The position numbers and the translations under genes were made by a program. From positions 1 through 64,000 of the forward strand of contig JAKUCV010007866.1 of assembly GCA_028386065.3 (NCBI GenBank): 64,000 nucleotides of DNA, given 5' to 3'. This DNA is from Turnera subulata (taxonomy: Eukaryota; Streptophyta; Magnoliopsida; Malpighiales; Passifloraceae). Under the pieces are notes generated by a model. That model had not been told where the DNA came from and made no database searches. It worked only from the letters and a program-made list of their open reading frames with translations. Below are positions 23,952-34,483 of the stretch, in pieces (the stretch's first letter is position 1; each line of letters starts with the position of its first letter).

Positions 23952-23956
23952 TTTCG

Positions 23957-24389
23957 CATGAAGATCTTTCTTGAAGAAAAGGACATTGAGAAGTGGCATA
24001 TTGTCCAGAATCCTTACAACTGGCCGAACAGTCCTATGCATCTCTGGACTGATGATGAAATGAAGAGAGCAAAGCTTGATGCTCAGGCCAAAAATGCTCT
24101 ATTGTGCGAAATAAGTGAAACTGAGTTTCAAAGAGTTAGATCTTGTGAAATTGCTCATGAAATCTGGAGATTATTGTGCATCACTCATGAAGGCACAAAT
24201 CAAGTTAAAGAATCAAGGCTCAATTGCTTGATGCGAGAGTATGAGGTTTTTCAAATGGATTCTGGAGAAACCATACATGCCATGGATACGCGCTACACTA
24301 TACTTTGCAACAACCTTGCATCACTTGGAACGGTTATGACACATAGAGAAAAGGTTGCAAAGATTCTAAGGTCACTTCCCAAAGAATAG
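23957..24389 (+). pseudogene. SIRE gag, second segment
   Basis: Resumes gag after the inserted LTR element: RMKIFLEEKDIEKWHIVQNP, WTDDEMKRAKLDAQAKNALL, EIAHEIWRLLCITHEGTNQV and HREKVAKILRSLPKE, the conserved Copia gag core. The frame meets a stop (TAG) at 24387. The coding sequence then jumps to the zinc-knuckle part at 24416, so a stretch normally found between these blocks appears deleted. Confidence 0.8.
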
Positions 24390-24415
24390 GCAAGCTAATT
24401 TGTCATGGTGACAAG

Positions 24416-25545
24416 ATGGAACCAAAGAGGAAGGATGTCGCATTGAAGGTTCAGAAACCAAACGATGACGATGGTGACTCCAAAATGGCTCTCCTTACCA
24501 GAGGAGAAGAGCCCAAGAAAGACTCTTTGCTGTGTTTTGGTTGCAATCGTCCAGGACACATCAAGTCCGAATGTCCTTATCAAAAGAAGGACCAATCTTT
24601 TTTCTCAAAAACTAAGGGACAGAAGGCTATGGTTACGTGGGATGATTCAGACTCCTCAATCGATTCTGATGCCGAGGAGGAGACCAACCTATGCTTCATG
24701 GCCCAAGAAGATTCTGAGGTAACGGACTCTACTGACCTTAATCTAGAAGAATTACTTGATGATTTTGATGAATTGCATACCAAATACAAGCAAGTAATTA
24801 GGAAAAATATGGAGTGTAAGAAGAAGATTGATTTGCTTGAATTTGATGAGGAAACCTATAAAAATGAAAATGAGAAACTTAGGCTAGCTAATGTTGATGC
24901 TATGAAAGTAAGTAAGGATTTAAAAGCTGAGAAATTTGCTCAAAAGAATGCTTATGATGAACTTGAAAAAGGATATGCTTGTAAGAATGATATGTGTAAA
25001 GTTCTTGAAAATGAGAAAAATGTTCTTGTGAAAAATGTCAGTGATCTAAAATCTTCTCTAGAGAAATTTACTGGTCATAACAATAATTTTAACATGTTAG
25101 GACAGCAAAGAAGTTCTACACAAAAAGAAGGATTAAGTGCCACACTTTTGGTTTCTGAAAAACCAAATCCGACTGTGCGATCTGTTAGGGCAGTGTGCTA
25201 TACAAACCCGATACTTCACACTTAAGTAATGTTAGGACACACAAGTATGGGAACAACTATGCTTCAGGGTTAAGTAAGTCAAATATGGTTTTTAGAAAAC
25301 CAAATCCTAGTATGCAGTCACATGGATTTAGAAGAAACACTTATGTGCACTCTTCTAGGAATTATGTGCATACACATTATCATGCACCATGTATTACTTG
25401 CTATTATTGTGGAAAGAATGGTCATGGTATCAAGACTTTTTGGATTAAGAAGAGAAACGAAAATGTTAGATATGTGTGGGTTCCAAAAGAAACCAAATCT
25501 AACCCCACAGGACCCAAATTAGTTTGGGTACCTAAAACCTAGTTA
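24416..25545 (+). pseudogene. SIRE gag C-terminal part with zinc knuckle and coiled coil
   Basis: Contains CFGCNRPGHIKSECP (CX2CX4HX4C nucleic-acid-binding knuckle). An acidic Asp/Ser stretch and a long Lys/Glu-rich region (about 24730-25080, LEKGYACKNDMCKVLENEK) follow, likely a coiled coil as in SIRE gag. A stop at 25223 ends the first frame. The protein continues at 25224-25542 with a second knuckle-like CYYCGKNGH that lacks the last Cys, then VRYVWVPKETKSNPTGPKLVWVP, a segment common in SIRE before the protease. Confidence 0.8.
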
Positions 25546-27332
25546 TTTTCTGCAGGTGACAGGGGATGAATAGATCTTAGACAATGGATGCTCAAGGTAT
25601 ATGACAGGAGAAGTATCCATGCTTTCATCCCTGACCATGAAAGTCCAAGGAAAAGTAACTTTTGGGGACAAGTCCAAAAGACAAATTCTCGGATTTGGTA
25701 ACATTGACTCCACCCCATCTATTGAACATGTTTTACTTGTTGACAATCTCAAATACAATTTGCTTAGTGTGAGTCAACTCTGTGATAAGGGATTTAAAGT
25801 CAATTTTGAAGCTTCTAAATGCTTAGTTAGTTCGGTAGATGAAGATGGGGTATTTACTGGTACCAGAAAAGGGAATGTCTATTCTATATGCTTTGATAAT
25901 GCTACTAACACTGAGCTTAAGTGTTTAAGTGCAAGAATAGAAACACCAACTTTGTGGCACAAAAGGCTAGGGCATGCCAACTTGGACCTTATTTCCAGTT
26001 TATCAAGCAAGATGTTGGTGAAGGGTTTACCCGCACTCAAATATGAAAAAGAAGCTCAATGTCGTGCATGTTAGCTTGGTAAACAGGTTAAAAGTTCCTT
26101 AAAACGCAAGCATGCTATCTCTACATCTAGACCTCTTGAATTGCTGCATATGGATTTGTTTGGACCTACGAGAACCATGAGTATAGGTGGTAAAAGAAAT
26201 ATTTTTGTTATTGTTGATAATTACTCAAGATATACATGGGTTATATTTCTTGCTCATAAGGATCATGCATGTGATGAGTTTAGTACTCTTGTTAAACGAT
26301 TACAAAATGAAAAAGGTTATAAAATTTCAAAACGTAGAGGTGATCATGGAGGAGAATTTAATAATCATACCTTTAATGAATTCTATGAGCAAAGTGCATA
26401 ATCCACACATTTTCAACTCTTAGAACACCTCAACAAAATGTGGTTGTTGAAAGAAAGAATCGAACCTTGTAAGAAATGGCTAGAACTATGCTTAATGAGC
26501 ATAAGTTACTAGCATATTTCTGGGCAGAGAGTGTGAACACAGCGTGCTACATCTTAAATAGAGTCTCTATGCATCCTATAATTGAAAAGACACCCTATGA
26601 GATTTGGTATGGGAAGAAACAAAATATTTCTTACTTTTGGGTCTTTGGGTCTAAATATTATATCCTGAATACAAAGGATAACCTGGATAAGTTTGAAGCA
26701 AAATCTATTGATGGTATTGTCCTTGGCTACTCTACAACCAGTAAAGCATATCGAGTCTACAACAAGAAAAATATGGTTGTTAAAGAAACCATATATGTTG
26801 TTTTTTATGAGACTGACCCGTGTGATCTAAGTGTTGAAGAAGATGCAGATGGCACTCTAGATGTTCAACCATAGGTTAGAACATTGATGTTCCATCTGAT
26901 GAAAAAGAAAAAGAATTACCAGTATTGGTTCCACATGATGTGTCACAACAACAACATGACAATCTGCCTGATCTGGTTGCGGAAAACCCAAATGTCTCTA
27001 CATGAGCTTCAACTTCATAACGCACTCCTCAAAACATCAGAGCACCTTAAGGACTATCAACAGATGTTATTCTTTGTGACATCACCAGAGGAGTAACCAC
27101 AAGGTCATCCATACGGAATGTGAACACACACCTTGCATTCTTGTCACAAATTGAGCCCAAGAACACACATGATGCCATCCAAGATGAATTTTGGGTCAAT
27201 ACAATGCAAGAGGGGCTGAATCAGTTCAAACTTAGTGACGTGTGGGAGCTGGTACCTAGACCACCTGAACACCCTGTCATTGGAACAAAGTGGGCATTCA
27301 GAAACAAACGGATGTTAAGAGTGCATTTTTAA
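25546..27332 (+). pseudogene. SIRE protease-integrase remnant with RT start
   Basis: The protease active-site region reads LDNGCSRYMTG, with Ser replaced by Asn in the usual DSGCS. The pre-integrase/integrase part follows: LWHKRLGHANL, CRAC then stop (26072), LELLHMDLFGPTR, VDNYSRYTWVIFL and RRGDHGGEF, then stop at 26399. The integrase C-terminal part (LAYFWAESVNTACYILNRV, YEIWYGKK, KSIDGIVLGYSTTSKAYRVYN) ends at 26872. The RT start is at 27120-27330 (LSDVWELVPRPPEHPVIGTKWAFRNK). The RT core that should follow is deleted, so TKWAFRNK runs directly into TDVKSAFL. Stops and frameshifts show it is dead. Confidence 0.8.
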
Positions 27333-28510
27333 GTGTCTTTATTATGGAAGAAGTCTATGTTGAACAACCACCGGGTTTTGAATGTCATGAACATCCAGAC
27401 TATGTTTACAAACTTAAAAAGGGTTTATATGGACTAAAACAAGCTCCTAGAGCATGGTATGATAGACTAAGTTCTTATCTGGTGTCTAAGGGTTTTAGGA
27501 GAGGCAAAGTTAATTCCACCTTATTTGTCAAAACATGCAAAGATGATGTGATCATTGTGCAAACATATGTTGATGATATTTTATTTGATGCTACTAATGA
27601 TCTTCTTTGTAAGGACTTTGAGAAACTTATGCACAGTGAGTTTGAGATGAGTGTGATTGGTGGACTCACATACTTCTTGGGATTTCAAGTCAAACAACTT
27701 GACGGTGGCATCTTCATAAATCAAGCAAAATATATCCACGAGTTGCTTAAGAGATTTGGTATGGAAGAAACCAAATCTAGTCCTACGCCTATGAGTACAT
27801 CGACTAAACTTGACAAGGATGAGAATGGTAAGAATGTCGATATCAAGATGTATCGAGGCATGATAGGTAGTCTTCTGTATCTTACTGCTACCAGACCTGA
27901 CATTAAGTTTATTGTATGTCTATGTGCTCGATTTCAATCTTGCCCTAAAAAATCTCTTCTTAGAGCCATAAAGTGTATTTTTAAGTACTTGAATGACACA
28001 CCATCTTTAGGGTTATGGTATCCCAAAGTTGATGCGTTTACTCTTACAAGCTATTCAGATGTAGACTCTGCAGGATGTACTTTAGACAGGAAAAGCACAA
28101 GTGGAACATGTCAATTGCTTGGACAATCTCTTGTGTCTTGGTCAAGCAAGAAGCAAAATTCGGTTGCTACATCTACAACTGAAGCTGAATATGTGGTGGC
28201 TGGAGCATCTTGTGCTCAAGTTCTTTGGATGAAGCAAACTTTATCTGATTATAGGTTGACCTTTAACTGTGTGCCTATCTATTGTGATAGTTCCAGTGCA
28301 ATCAATTTGACCAAAAATCATGTGCAACACTCTCGGACAAAGCATATTGAAGTTCGACATCATTTCATCTGAGATCATGTGTTGAAGAAAGATGTGGTCA
28401 TTGAGTTTGTCAAGACTGAAAATCAACTTGCTGATATCTTCACAAAGCCACTCAAAGAGGAGCAATTTACAAAAATCAGACTTGAGCTTGAAATGTGCAA
28501 TTTTCCTTAA
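27290..28510 (+). pseudogene. SIRE reverse transcriptase C-terminus and RNase H
   Basis: From the deletion junction the frame reads TDVKSAFLSVFIMEEVYVEQ, KGLYGLKQAPRAWYDRLS and an intact YVDDILF box, then the connection region and RNase H (SYSDVDSAGC, STSGTCQLLG, STTEAEYVVAGASCAQVLW, YCDSSSAINLTKN, TKHIEVRHHFI). A TGA at 28370 interrupts the end. The remaining codons DHVLKKDVVIEFVKTENQLA and DIFTKPLKEEQF continue to a stop at 28508. About 80-100 residues of the RT palm are missing upstream, so no active enzyme is possible. Confidence 0.8.
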
Positions 28511-29023
28511 AAGTTTGTGAGTTAATCTGGTTTCTGCAAAAACCATATCTATGCTTATATGTTCATGCATCATATTAGACTATTGCATTCACAACACTTG
28601 CACACATGCACTATGCATTCAAGCAAATGAGGATATTTTCAAAAGGTGTTCGAATCATCAGAGGTACTGAAGAAAAACTTGGGAAGTTCTGGTTTCAAGG
28701 GAAACATCTACATGCAGTTACCTTGGAAATATGGTTTTTGGAAAAAACCATATCTATTATTGCCAACGGTTACTAACCAGAGGTCAGAAGAAAAGGCGAA
28801 AGGAAAGGCAGTTGAATTCTAAAAAAGGAAGTTACCTTCGTATGGTTCCCATACTGGTCAAAGGGAACAAAGAGTAGAGAAGGAGTTATTGCCAACCGCT
28901 CCCTATATCACGCAACATTCTCTCTCCTACATTATCTCTTTCACACGCGAACCCGACACTATCTCTTCCTCCAAAAATCTCTAAAACACAGAAACCCTAA
29001 ACACTCAAAGTCTCTGTATTGGG
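28511..29023 (+). other. SIRE spacer before the extra ORF, with promoter-like end
   Basis: Noncoding spacer between pol and the extra ORF. The last 130 bp resemble a plant promoter and leader: 'ctccctatatcac' at about 28900, CT-rich 'attctctctcctacattatc', and 'aaaccctaa' (28991-28999, a telo-box-like word) about 25 bases before the ATG at 29024. Whether this directs a separate transcript cannot be told from sequence. Confidence 0.4.
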
Positions 29024-30219
29024 ATGGGAACTCCAACTAAGAAAGCCAACACTTCCAAATCACCTAAGAAACCTCCACCAAAACTGAAGTCTGAACCCTC
29101 CACCAAAGCACAATCACAAACTTCTAAAAATGCATCCGTGGAGAAGCAGAAGCAGGGTAGCATGGATTCGTCATCAACTACCACAAATGGGAAAGAGATT
29201 CAGTGGGCGAGTGCAAAGAAAGTGAATGCTCCGGGTAGTACTCTTAAATCTTCATCTTCTGTTGCTACTAGGATAGCAGTAGAGAGAATTTATGATCCAA
29301 AACATGCTAGATATAGGTTGTACTATGAAGCAGAAGAATGGGTTGTTAGGAATTTACGGGGAGCGTGTAAAATGTTCTCTGAGATACCAAACTCTGAAGA
29401 AATAAATTCAGTTTCATCTTGTATCATGAAGAGGTTTGGAGAAGTTAGTGAAAGAGCTACTCTTGAATACTTCCTTGATATTCTAAGACCAGTAGGGGAA
29501 GAAGGTCCATCCGGCCATGTTATGGAAGCAGACCTAGCTGAAAAAGAGAAAGAGTTAGTAGTAGTGAGATTGTTTGAGGAGAAAATGGAAAGACTCTGGG
29601 CTTTGGCTGCTGAACAGAACAATTCTTCTCAGAGAGAGCCTGCTATCGAGCAAAAGCTGACAACCCTGCAGAGATGGGCTCATAAAGTTACGTTTGATCC
29701 AGAGGTTTCAAAAAGAATTGAAGCATAAACGTCATCAGACAGATTCTTCAGAGATAAGTGGATCAAAATTTTATATGGAGCAGAAGCTGAGTTATTTGCG
29801 GGGACTTCTGGTGGCACCAGAATTTTACCCATAAATCCCACTGCAAGAGAGATTGATTCCATTTTGCGTGTTATCTATCGAAAATTTGGAAAGCTCGGTA
29901 CCAATGAAGCCAAGATGTTTCTTGGAGAACTGGCTCATGAACTAAAGTTAAGGGTTGATGATATGGTTGCTGGCACAGCCAAATCTCAGGAGGGAGTGGA
30001 GAATGTCAAGAATAAAGTCACGAAAGTGGATGAAGTTCTGGTAGTTGAAAAACCAGATGAGAAGAAAAAGAGGATGACTGAAAAAGATACTTGTGATGAA
30101 CTATCATCGTACAAGCAGAAGGAACAATCCGACAAGCTTATGACTGATCACAAGATTGGTGCAACAATGGTATCCATGAAGAGAAAAATATCAGAGGATA
30201 ATGATTCTGAGGAAAATAC
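29024..30219 (+). pseudogene. Extra (env-position) ORF of the SIRE element, one stop
   Basis: Starts MGTPTKKANTSKSPKKPPPK. The first 80 residues are basic and Ser/Thr/Pro-rich. A likely globular part follows (RYRLYYEAEEWVVRNLRGAC, ATLEYFLDILRPVGEEGPSG), then a Lys/Glu-rich tail. One TAA at 29726-29728 interrupts a frame that is otherwise open to about 30219 (roughly 400 codons), where family A LTR DNA cuts it off. SIRE/Maximus elements often carry an additional ORF downstream of pol, sometimes called env-like. I see no convincing signal peptide or transmembrane segment here. Function unknown. Confidence 0.6.
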
Positions 30220-30385
30220 TGTTAGTAATATGCCCAAAAGCCAATCAATGGATGATTTTAGTCATGTATATACATTGAGGTTATTCCAATAAATATGATT
30301 ATGAGATAATCGCTTGCACATATTTATAACCCTAGAATACTTCCGCTGCTCTTGATTATCAAGTTTGCATGCTCGGATACTTACA
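30220..30385 (+). mobile_element. Family A 5' LTR reduced to 166 bp
   Basis: Begins TGTTAGTAATATGCCC and follows the family LTR for about 115 bp to 'ccctagaatacttc'. It then jumps to the last 50 bp (CGCTGCTCTTGATTATCAAG to ATACTTACA). More than 1.5 kb of LTR is missing, including the promoter region. The PBS follows intact. The last codons of the SIRE extra ORF appear to continue into it only by chance. Confidence 0.8.
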
Positions 30386-31988
30386 GTGGTAGCGGAGCCT
30401 CTTGTGAAGCTCTAAACCGAATTTGTGTGCATATGTTGATATGTTCATGCAAATATATATGATGTGTTATATGTGATGTAGCATGATCATTATATGTTGA
30501 GTTCATTATATATGTTGATGTTGGTTTGTGTCAAAAGTGTTTTGACAACAAGAACTTGATTGGTATGTGATATCAATCAAGGAGTAATTGGCAGTAAGTC
30601 GAAGGGGTTCGACAAAACGAAAACCGATCGTCGGTTTTCGGAAGGAGCGATGGTCGTTCTAGTGCTGCAGGGCCAGGACATCGATGTTCATAAGATGGAC
30701 ATCGATGTCCACATGAGGATTTGCCTTGGCCGAGCCTGTTTTATGAAAGGTTGGCCTTGGCAGATTCACATGAACATCGATGTTCAAGATTGAACATCGA
30801 TGTCCAAGAGCCTTGTGACATTGATTTGAGATTCCAGGGACCAAATAACATCGATGTTCACTTTATAACATTGATGTCCTTGTGTTCCAGAGTCTCAAAC
30901 ATCAATGTTTAAAGGTTAGACATTGATGTTTAAAACTACTGCCAAGATTTTAGACCTTCGGAACTTTCCAACATCGATGTCCAAGAGTTGAACATCGATG
31001 TTCTTGAGTTCCAGAGGCCAATGAACCTTTGGAACTTTCCAACATCGATGTCCAAGAGTTGAACATCGATGTTCTTGAGCTCTGCCAAATAGTTTGGACT
31101 TCCAAAGCCTCAAGGACATCGATGTTCATGACAGGACATTGATGTCCTTGTGTTCCAGAGGCCAAATGACATCGATGTTCATGACAGGACATCGATGTCC
31201 TAGAGTACCCGAGGCCAACGGACATCGATGTCATAGAGTACCCGAGGCCAACGGACATCGATGTCCTAGAGTACCCGAGGCCAACGGACATCGATGTCCT
31301 AGAGTACCCGAGGCCAACGGACATCGATGTTCAGCAATGGACATCGATGTCCTTGTGCATTACCAAGGTGTTGGGAGAATCAGATTCTCAAAGACATCGA
31401 TGTTCACTTACGGGCATCGATGTTTACATGTATCTTTGGTTTCCAAATTTACATAACATCAATATATGATTTGTTGATTATATGCATGTGATGTATGAAC
31501 ATATGTTGATGTAAATATTAAGTTCTTAGTTGCCTTCCATGATAGGCACTCATCATTGATTAGATCAACATTAGGTAGGTTTTGCCAAAGCAAGGTGCCT
31601 ATGTTTATCCTAGCAAGGTGCGACTAGATAATTGTAATATCTGAACTGCTTATTGTGGGTTTGGACTTAACTAGGTCATCTTAATAGGATTAAGGACTTA
31701 GAGGCAAGGAGTTGAGTAATGTCTATGAGATAGACAAGAACAAGTGTTGTTCGCTCAACTATCCAAGAGTTACATGAGATGTAATTGACAAGAGTTGTCT
31801 ACCTAAATAGTTATGAAGTAAGCGATCAGCCAAAGCTGTCTTATCTAGTAGTGAAATACGGATCTTGGCCTACTTATATGATTGTCTTGATTTATATAGT
31901 AGGAGCATCATTTAATAGAATTCCTTGTTAAATGATTTTGAATGCATGATTCTTATTTGTGTGAATTGATCATTGTTGTAGAATTTCC
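30386..31988 (+). other. Family A leader between PBS and gag
   Basis: PBS TGGTAGCGGAGCC at 30387-30399, then about 1.6 kb of untranslated leader. Its middle (30678-31423) is a palindrome-rich repeat, listed separately. The rest is AT-rich with words such as 'tatatgttgatgttgg'. The first 390 bp match the leader at 38729-39165. The ORFs here come from the repeat and are not credible genes. Confidence 0.65.
30678..31423. repeat. ACATCGATGT palindrome array in Copia leader
   Basis: By eye I count 18 perfect copies of the 10-bp palindrome ACATCGATGT plus about five one-base variants in 750 bp. Copies are often in pairs about 20 bp apart. From 31188 to about 31330 they form a clean 33-bp tandem repeat (ggacatcgatgtcc + tagagtacccgaggccaac). 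Spacers elsewhere vary. Because the core equals its own reverse complement, each copy can form a self-complementary stem or pair with any other copy in RNA or DNA. Confidence 0.9.
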
Positions 31989-32760
31989 ATGGCACAAAAC
32001 ACTAGCACAATGTCACTGCGATCTGTCCTTGAGAAGGAAAAGTTGAATGGGAATAACTTCCAAAAATGGTATCGTAATTTGAGGATAGTCCTCAAACAAG
32101 AAAATAAATTGTATGTCCTCGAAGGGCCTGTTTCAAATGAACCGACGCCTAGTGCCTCTAGGGCAGAAAGGGATGCTTACAAGAAGCATCTTGATGATGC
32201 ATTGGATGCATCATACCTTATGCTTATAACCATGGACTCTGAGTTTTAGAAGCAACATGAGTAATTGGGGGCGTTCGATGTGATCGAACACCTGAGAGGT
32301 ATGAGACCTCTAAGGCATTGTTCCAATGCAGGATGGCTGAGTCATCACCCGTAAGACCTCGTGTGCTCAAAATGGTTGGATACATTGAGAGCCTTGAGGG
32401 TCATGGTTTTCCTTTGCAGAAGGAGTTGGCTGTTGATCTAGTCCTGCAATCGTTTTTGGATAGTTACAGCCAATTTGTCATGAATTTCAATATGAATCAT
32501 CTTGACAAATCTTTGTCTGAGTTGCTTAACATGTTAGGAACAGTTGAGCAACAAATGAAGGCAAACAAATCCAACAGCATTATAATGGTTGGAAGTAGCA
32601 AGGGAAAGGGTAAGGGCAAGGTGAAGAAATTTGCCAAAAAGTTTGGTGCATCTTCTTCACAAGTGCTGAAACCCAAAGGTGGTGTTGCAAAGGGAGACTC
32701 AATGCTTCCATTGCAAGAAGTCCGGTCATTGGAAACGTAACTGCCCTGTTTACCTTGAAG
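31989..32760 (+). pseudogene. Copia family A gag (element at 30220-36971)
   Basis: Starts MAQNTSTMSLRSVLEKEKLN, closely matching the gag at 11978. A TAG at 32247 and TAA at 32261 follow MDSEF. A deletion near 32290 removes about 60 bp present in the other copy. Gag resumes at 32318 (FQCRMAESSPVRPRVLKMVG, NHLDKSLSELLNMLGTVEQQ) and in a shifted frame reaches CFHCKKSGHWKRNCP (32705-32750), the zinc knuckle lost from the composite's right half. Confidence 0.8.
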
Positions 32761-34480
32761 AGGTAAAGAAGCCGAAGGGAAGTAAGACTTCCGCTTCAGG
32801 TATTTTCGTTATAGAAGCTAATATCTCTATCTCAGCATCATGGGTATTAGATACCGGATGTGGTTCTCACATTTGTGTAAATGTGAAGGAACTGAGAAAG
32901 AGTAGGAGAATGGCAAAGGGTAAGATAGACCTGCATGTGGGAAATGGAGCAAGAGTTGCTGCATTAGCCGTAGGAACTTACTATCTTACCTTACTGAGTG
33001 GTTTGGTTTTAGAACTAGACGATTGTTATTATGTACCGACCATAAGCAGGAATTTGATTTCTGTTTCTTGTCTTGACAAGAAAGGCTTTTCATTTGTAAT
33101 AAAGAACAATTGTTGTTCTATTTATTTCAATGATGTTTATTATGGTGGTGCGTATTTAAGCAATGGTTTGTATGTTCTTAACATAGAAACCGCAATCTAT
33201 AACGTTAAATACAAAGAAGGTTAGAATGAACGATTCTAATGAAACCTATCTTTGGCATTGTCAATTGGGCCATATAAACGAGACTCGTATATGTAAACTC
33301 CATAAAGATGGACTTTTAGACTCATTTGATTTTGAATCATTTGAGAAATGTGAGTCATGTTTGTTAGGCAAGATGACGAAGGCTCCTTTTACCGGTAAAG
33401 GTGAAAGAGCTTCGGACTTGTTAGGTCTTATACATAGTGATGTATGTGGACCGATGTCGACACAAGCTAGAGGTGGTTTTCAATACTTCACTACATTTAC
33501 TGATGTTTACAGTAGATATGGCTATGTGTATCTTACGAGACACAAGTCAGAATCCTTTGAAAAGTTCAAAGAGTTCAAGAATGAAGTACAGAATCAACAC
33601 GGTAAAAGTATTAAAATGCTTTGATCTGATCGAGGAGGTGAATACTTAAGCCGATAATTTCTTGATCATCTAAAGCAATGTGGTATAGTATCACAGCTTA
33701 CTCCACCAGGTACGCCTCAATGGAATGGTGTATCTGAAAGGAGGAATAGAACCTTGTTAGACATGGTTCGTTCGATGATGAGTCAAGCTGACCTTCCTTC
33801 TTCATTTTGGGGACATGCATTATTGAGTGCTGCATTTACACTTAACCGTGTTCCATCGAAATCGGTCGAAAAGACACCGTATGAGATATGGACTGGGAAG
33901 CGTCCCAATTTGTCTTTTTTGAGGATTTGGGGTTGTGAGGCTTACATGAGACGTGAAGCATCAGATAAACTCGGCCCTAAATCCGACAAGTGCCTCTTGT
34001 AGGATACCCTAAGGAAACTAAAGGGTATTACATCTTTAATCCCACCGACCAAAAAGTGTTTGTTGCTCGGACTGCTATTTTTCTAGAAAGAGAATTTACT
34101 TCTAGAGGAATTAGTGGGAGGAAAATAGAGCTCGAAGAAGTTCGAGATCTAGAGGTTGAGATGGAACAAGGACAGGAACCACAAGATGTTGTGGATGAGA
34201 ATCTTGTACCAGTAACACATGGACTGCATAGGTCGGATAGGATTCGGTATGAGCCTGAGAGATATGGATTTCTTATGACTCATACTGGAGACGTGATGCT
34301 CATAGATGAGGATGAGCCCACTTCCTATCAGCAGGCCATTATGGGTCCGGACTCCAAGAAGTGGCTAGAAGCCATGTATTCGGAAATGGAATCCATGTAT
34401 GTAAAAAAGGTATGGACCTTGGTTGATCCACCCGAAGGGGTAAAACCCATAGGGTGCAAATGGGTCTTTAAGAAAAGACC
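32750..34480 (+). pseudogene. Copia family A protease and integrase
   Basis: The protease active site reads WVLDTGCGSHIC at about 32847, followed by CYYVPTISRNLISVSCLDKK. Pre-integrase and integrase are at 33226-33624 and 33650-34002 (LWHCQLGHINETR, CESCLLGKMTKAPF, IHSDVCGPM, SERRNRTLL, LNRVPSKSVEKTPYEIWTGK). The catalytic RSDRGGEY block at 33624-33650 is broken by a TGA and a later TAA. A one-base loss at 34000 shifts the frame into the linker that ends near 34490 with KPIGCKWVFKK. Confidence 0.8.
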
Positions 34481-34483
34481 GAC

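Noticed and set aside
30950..31324. 124-codon minus-strand ORF with repeated SVGLGYSRTSM
   Set aside because: This is the 33-bp repeat read through (33 is a multiple of three, so the frame stays open). No independent evidence of a gene.
30678..31423. CRISPR-like pattern (short repeat, variable spacers)
   Set aside because: The repeat is a 10-bp palindrome within a Copia leader, spacing ranges from about 10 to 60 bp, spacers are themselves related, and there are no cas genes in this eukaryotic window.
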